A DNA stretch of 64,000 nucleotides, from the NCBI GenBank assembly GCA_031253835.1, contig JAIRVP010000021.1, forward strand, positions 1 to 64,000, given 5' to 3'. Position 1 is the first letter of the stretch. The number at the start of each line of letters is the position of its first letter. The notes beneath the pieces were generated by a model. That model searched no databases. It saw only the letters and a program-made list of their open reading frames with translations, and was not told the DNA's origin. A program made the position numbers and the translations under genes. Below, in pieces: positions 39,000 through 48,549 of this stretch. This stretch comes from Burkholderia sp. (lineage in GTDB: Bacteria; Pseudomonadota; Gammaproteobacteria; Burkholderiales; Burkholderiaceae).

Positions 39000-40436
39000 A
39001 TGATTGAAAACCTGCAGGAATCAGTTTCCCTGCGGCGCGCGTGCGCGTCGCTGGCGATCGCGGCGCTGCTCGCGGGGTGCGCGTCGCAACCGGACGCGAT
39101 CCAGCGGAAAACCGGCTGGATGCGCGCGGAAGTCGCCGACTCCTATGTCTATGCGTATCCGCTCGTGCTGATGGACGTCGCGAAGGAAGCGGCGACGGGC
39201 GGCGACGGCGCGCAACCGGGGCAGGCGCCGCTCAACACGCTGCGCCACGCGCAGGCGCTGCCGCCCGTCGGCGCGGTCAATCCGCCGCTGCCGGGCGTCG
39301 ATACGCTCGACTCGACCGGCTGGCTCGACATCGCCGCCGAACCCGTGATCGTCACGCTGCCCGACACGCGCGGCCGCTACTGGGATGCCCGCGCGCTCGA
39401 CATGTGGACGAACGTGCTGTGGTCGTCGTCGAGTGTTGCAGGACGCACGGCCCGCGGCGGCGCGCGATCGCAAACGATTGCCTTCGTCGCGAAGGACTGG
39501 CAGGGCACGCTGCCGAAGGGCGCGCTGCGCGTCGACGTGCCGTCCGGCAACGCGTGGCTCGAAGTCCGGCTGCAGACGAGCGGCGGGCGCGACCTGACGA
39601 ACGTGAAGAAGCTGCAGCGCGCGATCCGCGTGGTGCCGCTGTCTGTTTACACAGGCGCCGCGCGCGGCGCGTCGGTCGCGGTCCATGCGGGCAGCGCGCC
39701 GTCCGAAGCGGTAGGCGGCGGCACGCCGGCCGAGCAGGTGGCCGCGCTCGACCCGAAGGCGTTCTTCACGCGCTTCGCGCAGGCGCTGCAGGACAACCCG
39801 GCGCCGGCCGACGACGCGCATGCGCAGGAACTGCTCGGCGACATCGGCGTGACGGCCGGCTACCCGGTGCTGTGGACGGGCGACCGCCTGACGGCCGCGA
39901 CGGCCGGCGTCGCCGAGGCGCGCGCGCGGCTCGCGACGCCGCCGTCGAACCTGCTCAACGCGAACGGCTGGAGCTGGATCGGCGACACGGCCGGCAAGTA
40001 CGGCCAGGACTACACGCTGCGCGCATACGCTGCCTACACGCAGTTCGGCACCGCGACGCGCGACGACGAGACGCTCGCGGTCGTCCGCGTCGACAGCGAC
40101 GGCCATGCGCTGAACGGCGCGAACCGCTACGTGCTGCATTTCGCGCCGGGCGCGCTGCCGCCGGCCCGCGCGTTCTGGACGCTCACGCCCTACACGACGA
40201 ACGGCGCGCTGCCCGACGTCGGGGCGGCGCGCCGCTCGCTCGGCGATCGCGACCGGCTGCGCCGCAACCACGACGGCTCGATCGACATCGTCGTGTCGGC
40301 ATCGCCGGGCGGCGCGCATGCGGGCAACTGGCTGCCGGCGCCGCGCACCGACTTCGCGCTCGCGTTGCGCCTGTACGCACCGAAGCCGCAGGCGAGCGAC
40401 GGGTCGTGGATGCCGCCCGTCGTCGTCCGGAAATGA
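39000..40436 (+). CDS. DUF1254/DUF1214 domain lipoprotein
   Basis: 478 residues. The N-terminus leads to lipobox LLAGC (lipid Cys near 27). DUF1254 occupies about 45-180 (YVYAYPLVLMDVAKEA, then LDSTGWLDIAAEPVIVTLPDTRGRYW) and DUF1214 about 340-455 (YAAYTQFGTATRDDET, NRYVLHFAPGALPPARAFWTLTPY). This pair of domains is widespread in exported proteins without a settled biochemical role. Probably outer-membrane or periplasm anchored. Transcribed away from copA. The ribosome site is weak. Confidence 0.85.
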   Translation: MIENLQESVSLRRACASLAIAALLAGCASQPDAIQRKTGWMRAEVADSYVYAYPLVLMDVAKEAATGGDGAQPGQAPLNTLRHAQALPPVGAVNPPLPGVDTLDSTGWLDIAAEPVIVTLPDTRGRYWDARALDMWTNVLWSSSSVAGRTARGGARSQTIAFVAKDWQGTLPKGALRVDVPSGNAWLEVRLQTSGGRDLTNVKKLQRAIRVVPLSVYTGAARGASVAVHAGSAPSEAVGGGTPAEQVAALDPKAFFTRFAQALQDNPAPADDAHAQELLGDIGVTAGYPVLWTGDRLTAATAGVAEARARLATPPSNLLNANGWSWIGDTAGKYGQDYTLRAYAAYTQFGTATRDDETLAVVRVDSDGHALNGANRYVLHFAPGALPPARAFWTLTPYTTNGALPDVGAARRSLGDRDRLRRNHDGSIDIVVSASPGGAHAGNWLPAPRTDFALALRLYAPKPQASDGSWMPPVVVRK

Positions 40437-40585
40437 ACGGTTGACCGCCGCCGCTGTCCGACCGGCGGGCGCGCGGCGGCGCCCGAACCCCGTATCGTCA
40501 CCTCCTGAGCCTATACTTTCGGGATAGCGTGCGTGCCGCCCGGTTGTCCGGCGCGGCCCGGCATCCATTCCCGAGGCATTCAAGC

Positions 40586-43500
40586 ATGGCAAGCGCAGAC
40601 AAAGAAACCGTATCCTCGACCCTCCATGCCCTCGGTGGCGTTGCACGCTCGCGCCGGACCCGGCGTATCGGCATCGGCGTGCTGATCTTCCTCGTATTGT
40701 TCGGACTGCTCGGGTTCTTCGCGGCGCCGCCGCTGATCCGCCACGTCGCCGAACAGCAGCTGAGCAAGCAGCTCGACCGGCCGGCCACGATCCAGCGGAT
40801 CGCACTGAACCCGTACACGCTGAACCTCGAAGCCGACGGCATCCACCTCGGCGAGCGCGGCGGCCAGGGCGACTTCATCGACATCGGCAAGCTCGTCGTG
40901 AGGCCGTCGTGGTCGTCGCTGTTCCGCGGCGCGCCGATCGTCAACGAAATCCGGCTCGATTCACCGCGCTTTCATATCGTCCGCTACGACGCGCAGCGCT
41001 TCAACTTCACCGACCTGATCGAGAAGTTCTCCGCGCCGTCGCCGAAGCCCGCAAGCAAGCCGACGCAGTTCTCGGTGTCGAACATCCAGGTCGACGACGG
41101 CCGGATCGACTTCGACGACCGCCTGCTGAACGAAAAGCACGTGGTCGACAACTGGACGCTCGGCATCCCGTATGTCGCGACGCTGGCCTCGAAGACCGAC
41201 ATCTTCGTCGAGCCGAAGCTGCGCGCGCGCTTCGACGGCAGCCCGATCTCGATCGACGGCAAGACCAAGCCGTTCGCGCAGTCGCGCGAATCGGAGATCG
41301 CGCTGAAGTTCGACCGCCTCGACGTGCCGAAGCTGATCTCGTACGTGCCGGCGAAGCTGCCGGTGGCCGTGACGAGCGGCCTGCTGAGCAGCAACCTCAC
41401 GGTCAATTTCGTGATGAGCGGCGAGACGCCCGCGCTGCGCGTGTCCGGCACCGTCGACCTGAACGACGCGAAGGTGACGGACCATGCGTCCGCGCCGCTG
41501 TTCGCCGCGCACGGCGTGCACGTCGCGGCGGCCAGCCTCGAGCCGCTGCGCAACGCGATGCACTTCGACGAGATCAGGCTCGACCAGCCGGTGGTCGACC
41601 TGGCGCGCGACAAGCAGGGCGTGCTGAACGTCGAGAAGCTCGTCGCGCAGCCGGCCGCCGCCCCGAAGGCCGAAGCCGGCAAGCCGGCCGCGTCGGGCGC
41701 CGCCGCCGCTTCCGTCGCCGCAGCCAGCGGTGCGAAGGCCGACACTGCCGCCGCCGCTGCGAAGGAAACGCCGCCGTTCGACCTGACGATCCGTCATTTC
41801 GCGATCGACGGCGGCACGGTCAACGTCGACGACCGCGTGCCGGCGACGCCGACCGCGATGTCGCTGACGAAGCTCGCCGCGACGCTCGACGGCTTCTCGC
41901 TGCTGGGCAAGACGCCCGCGAAATACACGCTGTCGACGTCGCTGTCGCACGGCGGCGACGTGACGGCCGAAGGCGCGTTCAACCTGGCGGACAAGCAGGC
42001 CGACACGAAGCTGACGGTCGCCGCGCTCGCGCTGCCGGCGCTGCAGCCGTACCTCGGCGAGGCGACGCGCGCGCGCGTGCTCGACGGCACGCTCGGCGCG
42101 ACCGTCAACGCGAAGACCGACTGGGGCAAGACGCCGCTCGCCGCGGAAGTCGCCGACAGCACGATCAGCCTGAAGTCGCTGAAGATCGCCGCGCCGGACA
42201 ACAAGGCGCCTGCGGTCGTGCTGCCCGACGCGAGCGCGAAGATCGCGAAGGTCGACGTCGCCGCGCGCACCGCGGAGATCGCGAGCGTCGACGCGAGCGG
42301 GCTCGCACTGGACGTGAAGCGCCTGAAGGACGGCAAGATCGACCTCGCGTCGCTGGCCGAACCCGCGCAGGCGTCGGTGCCGAAGCGCACGGTCGCGCGC
42401 AAGGCCGAGGCCGCCGCGCCGTCGTGGCACTACCGGATCGATGCGCTGAACGTGAAGGATTCGTCCGCGAACTTCACCGACCTGTCGACGCCGCGCCCGG
42501 TGAAGCTGGCGATCAAGCCGCTGGAGCTGTCGGTGCAGAAGCTGAGCGACGACATGACGAAGCCGCTGCCCGTGCAGCTGAAGGCGACGCTGAACCGCAA
42601 GGGCTCGCTGAACGTGACGGGCGACGTGACCGCGCAGCCGCTGAAGCTCGGCCTGAAGATCAACGGCAACCGCCTCGACGCGGCCGCGTTCGAGCCGTAC
42701 TTCGGCAGCGCGCTGAACGCGACGATCGCGAGCGCGCTGCTCAACGCGCAGGGCAACCTGACGTTCGCGCAGGTGAAGGACACGCCGCGCGCGACCTATC
42801 GCGGCGACGTCGCGCTGGTCGACGTGCGGATGCTCGACAAGGCGACGTCCGACCCGTTCGCGGGCTGGCGCTCGCTCGCGCTGTCGAACCTGAAGGCGAA
42901 CTACGACGAGAAGGGCACCGACATCGACGCCGCGCGCGTGACGTTCTCGAACTTCTATGGCCGCGTGCTGCTCGATGCGCAGGGGCGGCTGAACCTGAAG
43001 GACGTGGTCGCGAAGGAGTCGGGCCCCGCGCAGTCGCTCACGCGTGACGCGAGCAAGGGCGAGCCGGTGCCGCTGTCGCCGCAGGCCGCGTCGGCGCCGG
43101 CCGCCGCGCAGCAGGCTTCGGCGCCCGCACCCGCGTCCGCGCCGGTGGTCGTGAAGGCCGCGACGCCGCCGCAGAACCCGGTGCGGATGCACTTCGGCCA
43201 GCTCGTGCTGCAGGACGGCCGCGTGACCTACACGGACAACTTCATCAAGCCGAACTACACGGCGAACCTCGTCGCGATCAAGGGCACGGTCGGCGCGTTC
43301 GGCACGGATTCGACGACGTCCGCGCCGGTCGACGTCGCCGCGAACCTCGCGGGCAACGGGCCGATCTCGATCAAGGGCTCGGTGAACCCGCTGATCGAGA
43401 AGCCGGCGCTCGACCTGACGGCGACCGCGCACGACATCGAGCTGACCAACCTGACGCCGTACTCGGCGAAGTACGCCGGCTATCCGATCACGAAGGGCAA

Positions 43501-44368
43501 GCTCAACGTCGACCTGCACTACCAGCTCGCGAACGACCAGCTGTCGGCGAACAACCACATCTTCATCGACCAGCTCACGTTCGGCGATCGCGTCGAGAAC
43601 GACACCGCGACGAAGCTGCCGGTGAAGCTCGCGATCTCGCTGCTGAAGAACACGCGCGGCCAGATCGACGTGAACCTGCCGGTGTCGGGTTCGCTGTCGA
43701 ATCCGGAATTCAGCGTCGGCGGGCTGATCTGGCACGCGGTGCTGAACCTGATCGCGAAGGCCGTCACGTCGCCGTTCACGCTGCTCGCGAACGCATTCGG
43801 CGGCGGCGGCGAGGATCTCGGCTACGTCGAGTTCGCGCCGGGCTCGTACGAGCTGACCGACGCGCAGCAGAAGAAGCTCGACACCGTCGTGAAGATGCTG
43901 ACCGAGAAGTCGTCGATCCGCCTCGACCTGATCGGCCGCGTCGATCCGGCGCAGGACACGTCGGGGCTGCGCGACGCGTACGTCGAGCGGCTGGTGCGCC
44001 AGCAGAAGCTGAAGGACGTGGTCGGCCAGGGCGAGAGCATCGATCCGATGTCGGTGAAGGTCGACAAGGGCGAATACTCGAAGTACCTGACGCGCGCGTA
44101 CAAGGCCGCCGACTTCAAGAAGCCGCGCAATCTGGTCGGCCTGCAGAAGACGCTGCCCGATGCGGACATGAAGCAGGCGCTCGCCGATCACGCGCCGGCC
44201 GACGACAACGCGCTGCGTGCGCTCGCGCAGCAGCGCGCGCAGGCCGTGCGCCAGTACCTCGACGGGAAGATCGATTCGAGCCGCGTGTTCGTCGTCGCGC
44301 CGAAGCTCGACGCGAAGGGCATCTCGGACAAGGGCGCGACGACCCGCGTCGACTTCGGGCTGCAGTAA
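40586..44368 (+). CDS. Giant DUF748 (AsmA-like) envelope protein
   Basis: 1260 residues from the ATG at 40586 (GAGG about ten bases upstream). One membrane anchor at about 29-47, then a long periplasmic region rich in beta-strand repeats typical of DUF748/AsmA-like proteins: LNPYTLNLEADGIHLG near the start and repeated VTYTDNFIKPNYTANL-like units. Ala-rich linkers occur near 365-395 and 830-860. The last 170 residues (from DLGYVEFAPGSYELTDAQQKKLD) look like a degenerate OmpA-type domain. AsmA-like proteins form hydrophobic grooves that move lipids between the membranes; that role here is inferred. A TATACT -10 box lies near 40513. Confidence 0.85.
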   Translation: MASADKETVSSTLHALGGVARSRRTRRIGIGVLIFLVLFGLLGFFAAPPLIRHVAEQQLSKQLDRPATIQRIALNPYTLNLEADGIHLGERGGQGDFIDIGKLVVRPSWSSLFRGAPIVNEIRLDSPRFHIVRYDAQRFNFTDLIEKFSAPSPKPASKPTQFSVSNIQVDDGRIDFDDRLLNEKHVVDNWTLGIPYVATLASKTDIFVEPKLRARFDGSPISIDGKTKPFAQSRESEIALKFDRLDVPKLISYVPAKLPVAVTSGLLSSNLTVNFVMSGETPALRVSGTVDLNDAKVTDHASAPLFAAHGVHVAAASLEPLRNAMHFDEIRLDQPVVDLARDKQGVLNVEKLVAQPAAAPKAEAGKPAASGAAAASVAAASGAKADTAAAAAKETPPFDLTIRHFAIDGGTVNVDDRVPATPTAMSLTKLAATLDGFSLLGKTPAKYTLSTSLSHGGDVTAEGAFNLADKQADTKLTVAALALPALQPYLGEATRARVLDGTLGATVNAKTDWGKTPLAAEVADSTISLKSLKIAAPDNKAPAVVLPDASAKIAKVDVAARTAEIASVDASGLALDVKRLKDGKIDLASLAEPAQASVPKRTVARKAEAAAPSWHYRIDALNVKDSSANFTDLSTPRPVKLAIKPLELSVQKLSDDMTKPLPVQLKATLNRKGSLNVTGDVTAQPLKLGLKINGNRLDAAAFEPYFGSALNATIASALLNAQGNLTFAQVKDTPRATYRGDVALVDVRMLDKATSDPFAGWRSLALSNLKANYDEKGTDIDAARVTFSNFYGRVLLDAQGRLNLKDVVAKESGPAQSLTRDASKGEPVPLSPQAASAPAAAQQASAPAPASAPVVVKAATPPQNPVRMHFGQLVLQDGRVTYTDNFIKPNYTANLVAIKGTVGAFGTDSTTSAPVDVAANLAGNGPISIKGSVNPLIEKPALDLTATAHDIELTNLTPYSAKYAGYPITKGKLNVDLHYQLANDQLSANNHIFIDQLTFGDRVENDTATKLPVKLAISLLKNTRGQIDVNLPVSGSLSNPEFSVGGLIWHAVLNLIAKAVTSPFTLLANAFGGGGEDLGYVEFAPGSYELTDAQQKKLDTVVKMLTEKSSIRLDLIGRVDPAQDTSGLRDAYVERLVRQQKLKDVVGQGESIDPMSVKVDKGEYSKYLTRAYKAADFKKPRNLVGLQKTLPDADMKQALADHAPADDNALRALAQQRAQAVRQYLDGKIDSSRVFVVAPKLDAKGISDKGATTRVDFGLQ

Positions 44369-44384
44369 GCCTTACCGCCCTCCG

Positions 44385-44423
44385 CCGCCGCGTCTGCACC
44401 TGCCGGGCGCGGCGGTTTCTTTT
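44385..44423 (+). terminator. Terminator of the DUF748 gene
   Basis: Stem CCGCCGCG / CGCGGCGG with a 15-base loop followed by TTTCTTTT. It overlaps the stop codon of the convergent small gene. Confidence 0.8.
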
Positions 44424-44644
44424 CAGCGCGCGGCGATCGCCGGTTCGCGCTTGTCCAGTTCCTTCCTCGCGGCCAGCGGCAGACGCGCGTCGTCCCACTG
44501 CGTCAGCCATTCGATTTCCTTCGCGGTGAACACCTGTCCGTAGTTGCGCAGCGCGTACTGCAGCGCGTCGACGACGTGGTGGCGAATGATTTCGGGGGTG
44601 CGTGCATCGTCCAGCACGAACCGGAGAGCTTCCAGGGTCGACAT
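44423..44644 (-). CDS. Small hypothetical protein, 73 aa
   Basis: ATG at 44644 with GGAG eight bases upstream. Soluble, helical: MSTLEALRFVLDDARTPEII, then HHVVDALQYALRNYGQVFT and WLTQWDDARLPLAARKELDK. No family recognised. Upstream lies an AGGGAAAACCCT motif like that before the small gene at 34943, hinting at shared control. Convergent with the DUF748 gene. Confidence 0.65.
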   Translation of the reverse strand: MSTLEALRFVLDDARTPEIIRHHVVDALQYALRNYGQVFTAKEIEWLTQWDDARLPLAARKELDKREPAIAAR

Positions 44645-44660
44645 ACTCGTGCTCCGGGTC

Positions 44661-44672
44661 AGGGAAAACCCT
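44661..44672 (-). promoter_or_regulatory. AGGGAAAACCCT motif upstream of small gene
   Basis: Same 12-mer as at 34877 and 34907; the identity extends to TCAGGGAAAACCCTT (15 bases). It begins 17 bases before the gene's ATG. Confidence 0.55.
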
Positions 44673-44895
44673 TTATCACACGCCAATAGTCGCGGGCCAA
44701 GCCGAAAAAAAATCCCGCCGCACGGGCCGGTGCACGCGACGGCCGCACATTGCGACCGATTCATGTCACTTGCGATTGGTTACGTTTGACAGAGAACAGA
44801 AAGCCTTGCTTCATGCGACCGCCGCACGATCCGGCGATATTTTGCGCGCCTGATGGCAAGTCGTGCAGTTCAACGTCAATCGATGAGGTGGGGTG

Positions 44896-46572
44896 ATGAT
44901 TTCCAGGTTCGTCAAGCAACGAAAAATGGCGGTGGTGGTGGCGGGCGCGCTGGCGCTCGCAAGCGCGGGCGCGTATGCGGCGCAGCAGGATGGCAACAGC
45001 CAGGGCGAGAACGGCGGCAATGCGCGCCGCGTGGTGAAGCACGTGCTGCTGCTGAGCGTCGACGGTCTGCACGAGCAGGATCTCGCGCGCTGCATCGGCG
45101 CGAACACGTGCCCGAACATCGCGGTGCTCGCGAAGAGCGGCGTGACGTACACGAATGCGTATACGCCGGGCCTGTCGGATTCGTTCCCGGGCCTCGCGGC
45201 GCTCGTGACGGGCGGCTCGCCGAAGACGGCCGGCCTGTTCTACGACGTGTCGTATGACCGCAACCTGTATGCGCCGGGCGATACGACGTGCTCGGGCAAG
45301 CAGGGCTGGAACGTCGTGTTCGACGAAACGACCGGCATCGACGCGATCAACGGCGGCAAGCTCGTGCACCTCGACGGCGGCGGCGCGTTCAACCCGCAGG
45401 CGATTCCGCATGCCCGCGTGAACGGCCAGTGCGTGTCCGTCTATCCGCACAACTACGTGAAGACCAACACGGTGTTCGAAGCCGTGAAGGCCGGCGTGCC
45501 GAACGCGCACACCGCGTGGGCCGACAAGCACGCGTGGGGCTACGACTGGCTGAACGGCCCGTCGGGCAACGGCGTCGACGACATGATGCGCACCGAGATC
45601 AACTCGATCGACCCGGCGACGAATACCGACTACACGGACGTCTATTCGCACACCGCGCGCTTCGACAACCTGCACGTGCAGGCGCTGATCAACCAGATCG
45701 AAGGCCGCGACTCGACGGGCACGAAGAGCGCGCCGGTGCCGACGCTGTTCGGCGCCGACTTCCAGACGCTGAGCGTCGCGCAGAAGTCGCCGGTCGCGAA
45801 GGGCGGCGGCTATCTCGACGCCGACTTCACGCCGAACGGGCAGGTCGCGAACGCGATCACGTACGTCGACAACTCGATCGGCCATGTCGTCGCGGCGCTG
45901 AAGCAGGCGAACCTGTACTCGTCGACGGCCGTGATCGTCACGTCGAAGCACGGCCAGTCGCCGACCGATCACACGAAGCTCGTGAAGAACGGCGACACGC
46001 TGACGAAGCTGCTCGAAACGAACAACTACCTCGACCCGAACGGCAACTTCGGCCAGAACAACACGACGACGGGCAACCTGAACGACGGTTCGGGCCTGGT
46101 CGGCACGGGCTTCGTGCAGACCGACGACGTCGGCCTGATCTGGCTGCGCGACCGCAGCCAGCGCACGGCCGTGGTCGAGACGCTGAAGGCGAACCTGGGC
46201 TGCAATGCACCGGGGATCTGCGCGGACGGCTCGCAGGCGTACGTGCTGTACGGCGCGGCGCTGGCCGACCGCTTCGGCGATCCGGCCAACGGCCGCACGC
46301 CGGACATCATCGTCCAGCCGAATCCGGGCGTGATCTACACGTCGAGCACGAAGAAGGACGAGGAACACGGCGGCAACGCACCGGACGACAGCCACCTCGG
46401 CCTGCTCGTGTCGTATCCGGGTGTCCATCGCGCGCGCACCGTGAACGATCTCGTCGGCACGAAGCAGGTCGCGCCGACGATCCTCGAGCTGCTCGGCGCC
46501 GACCCGCGCCTGCTGCATGCGGTCGTGGCCGAGAACACGCGCGTGCTGCCGGGGCTCGGTATCGGGCGCTGA
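44896..46572 (+). CDS. Exported alkaline-phosphatase-superfamily phosphodiesterase
   Basis: 558 residues from the ATG at 44896 (GAGGTGGG upstream; a GTG at 44893 is adjacent). Signal peptide to about residue 29 (GAYA). Type I phosphodiesterase/nucleotide pyrophosphatase fold: metal ligand Asp56 in LLLSVDGLHEQD, the nucleophile region GLSDSFPGLAALVTGG, a middle YVDNSIGHVVAALKQ with VIVTSKHGQSP, and the final metal site EEHGGNAPDDSHLGLLV. It likely hydrolyses phosphodiesters in the periplasm or outside; the substrate is unknown. Stand-alone gene. Confidence 0.85.
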   Translation: MISRFVKQRKMAVVVAGALALASAGAYAAQQDGNSQGENGGNARRVVKHVLLLSVDGLHEQDLARCIGANTCPNIAVLAKSGVTYTNAYTPGLSDSFPGLAALVTGGSPKTAGLFYDVSYDRNLYAPGDTTCSGKQGWNVVFDETTGIDAINGGKLVHLDGGGAFNPQAIPHARVNGQCVSVYPHNYVKTNTVFEAVKAGVPNAHTAWADKHAWGYDWLNGPSGNGVDDMMRTEINSIDPATNTDYTDVYSHTARFDNLHVQALINQIEGRDSTGTKSAPVPTLFGADFQTLSVAQKSPVAKGGGYLDADFTPNGQVANAITYVDNSIGHVVAALKQANLYSSTAVIVTSKHGQSPTDHTKLVKNGDTLTKLLETNNYLDPNGNFGQNNTTTGNLNDGSGLVGTGFVQTDDVGLIWLRDRSQRTAVVETLKANLGCNAPGICADGSQAYVLYGAALADRFGDPANGRTPDIIVQPNPGVIYTSSTKKDEEHGGNAPDDSHLGLLVSYPGVHRARTVNDLVGTKQVAPTILELLGADPRLLHAVVAENTRVLPGLGIGR

Positions 46573-46580
46573 CGCGGCAG

Positions 46581-46610
46581 GCCGGATGCCGCCTCCGGGC
46601 GGCGTCCGGC
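46581..46610. terminator. Terminator between convergent genes
   Basis: Thirteen-pair stem GCCGGATGCCGCC / GGCGGCGTCCGGC (one T-G pair) with a four-base loop, placed between the phosphodiesterase and LysR genes. No T-run. Confidence 0.7.
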
Positions 46611-46631
46611 GCAGGACGCGCGTGGCCTGGC

Positions 46632-47528
46632 CTACGCGCGTCCCGATTCGTCCAGCATCCAGTCCCTGAACCGCCGCAACGCATCGCTCGTGTCGAGGCG
46701 CTCCGGCGCGTAGCACAGGTAATGCCCCTGCGCGTCCACGTCGACCGGTGCGTCGAACGGCTCGACCAGCGTGCCCGCCGCGAGATTGTCGAGAATCAGG
46801 AAGCGCGGCACGAGGGCGATCCCGAGCCCGGCCTGCGCGGCCTGGATCAGCACCGAATACTGCTCGAAGCGCGGCCCGGCCAGCGCGTTCATCTGCGACG
46901 CGCGATGACGCTCCGCCCATGCGGACCACGCGATTTCCGCCTGCTCGTGCACGAGGCGCGGGGCGGCCGCCGCGTCGGCGGGCCCGTGCAGTGCATGCCG
47001 GTCGGCGAATTCGCGCGAACAGACCGGCACGAAGGTCCGCCCGCCCAGATAGTCGCTTCGCACCCCTTCCCATCCGCCGTCGCCATAGCGGATCGCCGCG
47101 TCGAGTCCGAACGGAAACACGTCGCCCGGCGCGAGATGGCGGCGAAAGCTCAGCGTGACGTCCGGCGCGGTGGCGAGAAAGCGCGTGAGGCGCGGCAGCA
47201 GCCACTTGGTCGTGAACGTCGGCACGCTCGCGATCGTCAGCAGGTCGCTGTTCTCGCGTGCGCTCAGCAGCTCGATCGACGCGTTGCCGATTTCGCGCAA
47301 CGGCCCGACGACGCGTGCGTGATACACCTGGCCCGCGCGCGTCAGCGCGAGGCCGCGCCCCTCGCGCACGAACAGCTTCACGCCGAACAGGGCTTCGAGG
47401 TTCGCGATCTGCCGGCTGACGGCGCTCGGCGTCAGGCCCAGTTCGCGGGCCGCGTAGGAGAAGTTCAGGTACTTCGCGGACGCGGCGAATGCGTGCAGCT
47501 CCGCCACGTTCGGATACAGGTGCTTCAT
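46632..47528 (-). CDS. LysR-type regulator, GcvA-like
   Basis: 298 residues. Helix-turn-helix near residues 20-50 (FSYAARELGLTPSAVSRQIANLEALFG), then the effector domain with LLTIASVPTFTTKWLLPRLTRF, which is typical of the GcvA subgroup. Divergent from the ABC importer starting at 47691, with 162 bases between, so it probably controls that operon and itself. The co-inducer is unknown. Confidence 0.88.
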   Translation of the reverse strand: MKHLYPNVAELHAFAASAKYLNFSYAARELGLTPSAVSRQIANLEALFGVKLFVREGRGLALTRAGQVYHARVVGPLREIGNASIELLSARENSDLLTIASVPTFTTKWLLPRLTRFLATAPDVTLSFRRHLAPGDVFPFGLDAAIRYGDGGWEGVRSDYLGGRTFVPVCSREFADRHALHGPADAAAAPRLVHEQAEIAWSAWAERHRASQMNALAGPRFEQYSVLIQAAQAGLGIALVPRFLILDNLAAGTLVEPFDAPVDVDAQGHYLCYAPERLDTSDALRRFRDWMLDESGRA

Positions 47529-47690
47529 GGCGGGCTGTTCCGTCCTTGCACAGGTCGATGCGCGCTTTTTACGTTTTTTTCATGACGATGCCATGTCGAA
47601 ACCGCACACTGCGCCGGCTTCGACAACGCATGCGGGCCCCGTCCGGCGGGCGTGGCGCGAAGATTTCCCCGATCGTCTGCGAGTGTGCTC

Positions 47691-48542
47691 ATGCATCCGT
47701 CAACCGCCCCGGCATTGGCCGACGGTGTTCCGATTCGTCGTAACAGACCGGCGCATCCGCGTGTCGGCCGGCTGTTGCTGCAGGCGCTGCTCGCGGTGTT
47801 CGCGCTGTACCTGCTGCTGCCGATCGCGTTGCTGCTGATCGGCGCGGTGGGCGAAACGTGGACCAATACGTTGCTGCCCACCGGCGTCACCGGGCACTGG
47901 TTTGCCGACCTGGCCGCGAACCGGAGCTTCACCCGCGCGTTCGGCGTGAGCTTCATGGTGGCGCTGGCGTGCTGTGCGCTCAACGCGGTGATCGGCCTGC
48001 CGCTCGCGTATGCGCTGCATCATCGCGCGCAGGGCGGCGGCGGGTTCGCGACGCGCATCGTGATGCTGATGCCGGTTGCCGTGCCGGCACTGACGCTCGG
48101 CTTCGGCTACATCGCGATCTTCAGCGGCGATACGCTGCCGTGGCTCGGCACGTTGCCGCTGATGATCGCGGCGCACGCGGTGCTGACGTTGCCGTACCTG
48201 CTGCAGACGCTGCTCGGCGACCTGCGCCACCTCGGCCTCGCGCGGCTCGAGGCCTGCGCGGCGACGCTCGGCGCGACGCCGCTGCGCCAGTTCGTCACGA
48301 TCGTGCTGCCGAACCTGCGGCACAGCCTGTTTTCCGGCCTCGTGATGGTGGCCGCGCTGTCGATCGGCGAATTCCAGATCTCGAACCTGATCGCCGGCTT
48401 TCGCTACCGGAATTATCCGATCGTGCTGCTGCAGGCGTTCTACGGCGCGACGGGGATGGCGTGCGCGGCCACCGTCGTGCTGCTCGTGCTCGCCGTGCTC
48501 GCGACGCTCGTGTCCGTCGGCACCGTGCAACGTCTGAAGTGA
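47691..48542 (+). CDS. ABC importer permease subunit 1
   Basis: 283 residues from the ATG at 47691 (MHPSTAPAL). Six membrane segments and the BPD-transporter coupling loop EACAATLGATPLRQFVTIVLPNL near residues 185-205, which docks on the ATPase. First of four importer genes in the order permease, ATPase, binding protein, permease. The build resembles spermidine/putrescine, iron and 2-aminoethylphosphonate importers. The next gene starts seven bases later. Confidence 0.88.
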   Translation: MHPSTAPALADGVPIRRNRPAHPRVGRLLLQALLAVFALYLLLPIALLLIGAVGETWTNTLLPTGVTGHWFADLAANRSFTRAFGVSFMVALACCALNAVIGLPLAYALHHRAQGGGGFATRIVMLMPVAVPALTLGFGYIAIFSGDTLPWLGTLPLMIAAHAVLTLPYLLQTLLGDLRHLGLARLEACAATLGATPLRQFVTIVLPNLRHSLFSGLVMVAALSIGEFQISNLIAGFRYRNYPIVLLQAFYGATGMACAATVVLLVLAVLATLVSVGTVQRLK

Positions 48543-48549
48543 GTCATCC

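Noticed and set aside
40961..44191. Minus-strand open frame of 1076 codons inside the DUF748 gene
   Set aside because: Antisense shadow, Arg/Val/Leu-rich without motifs.
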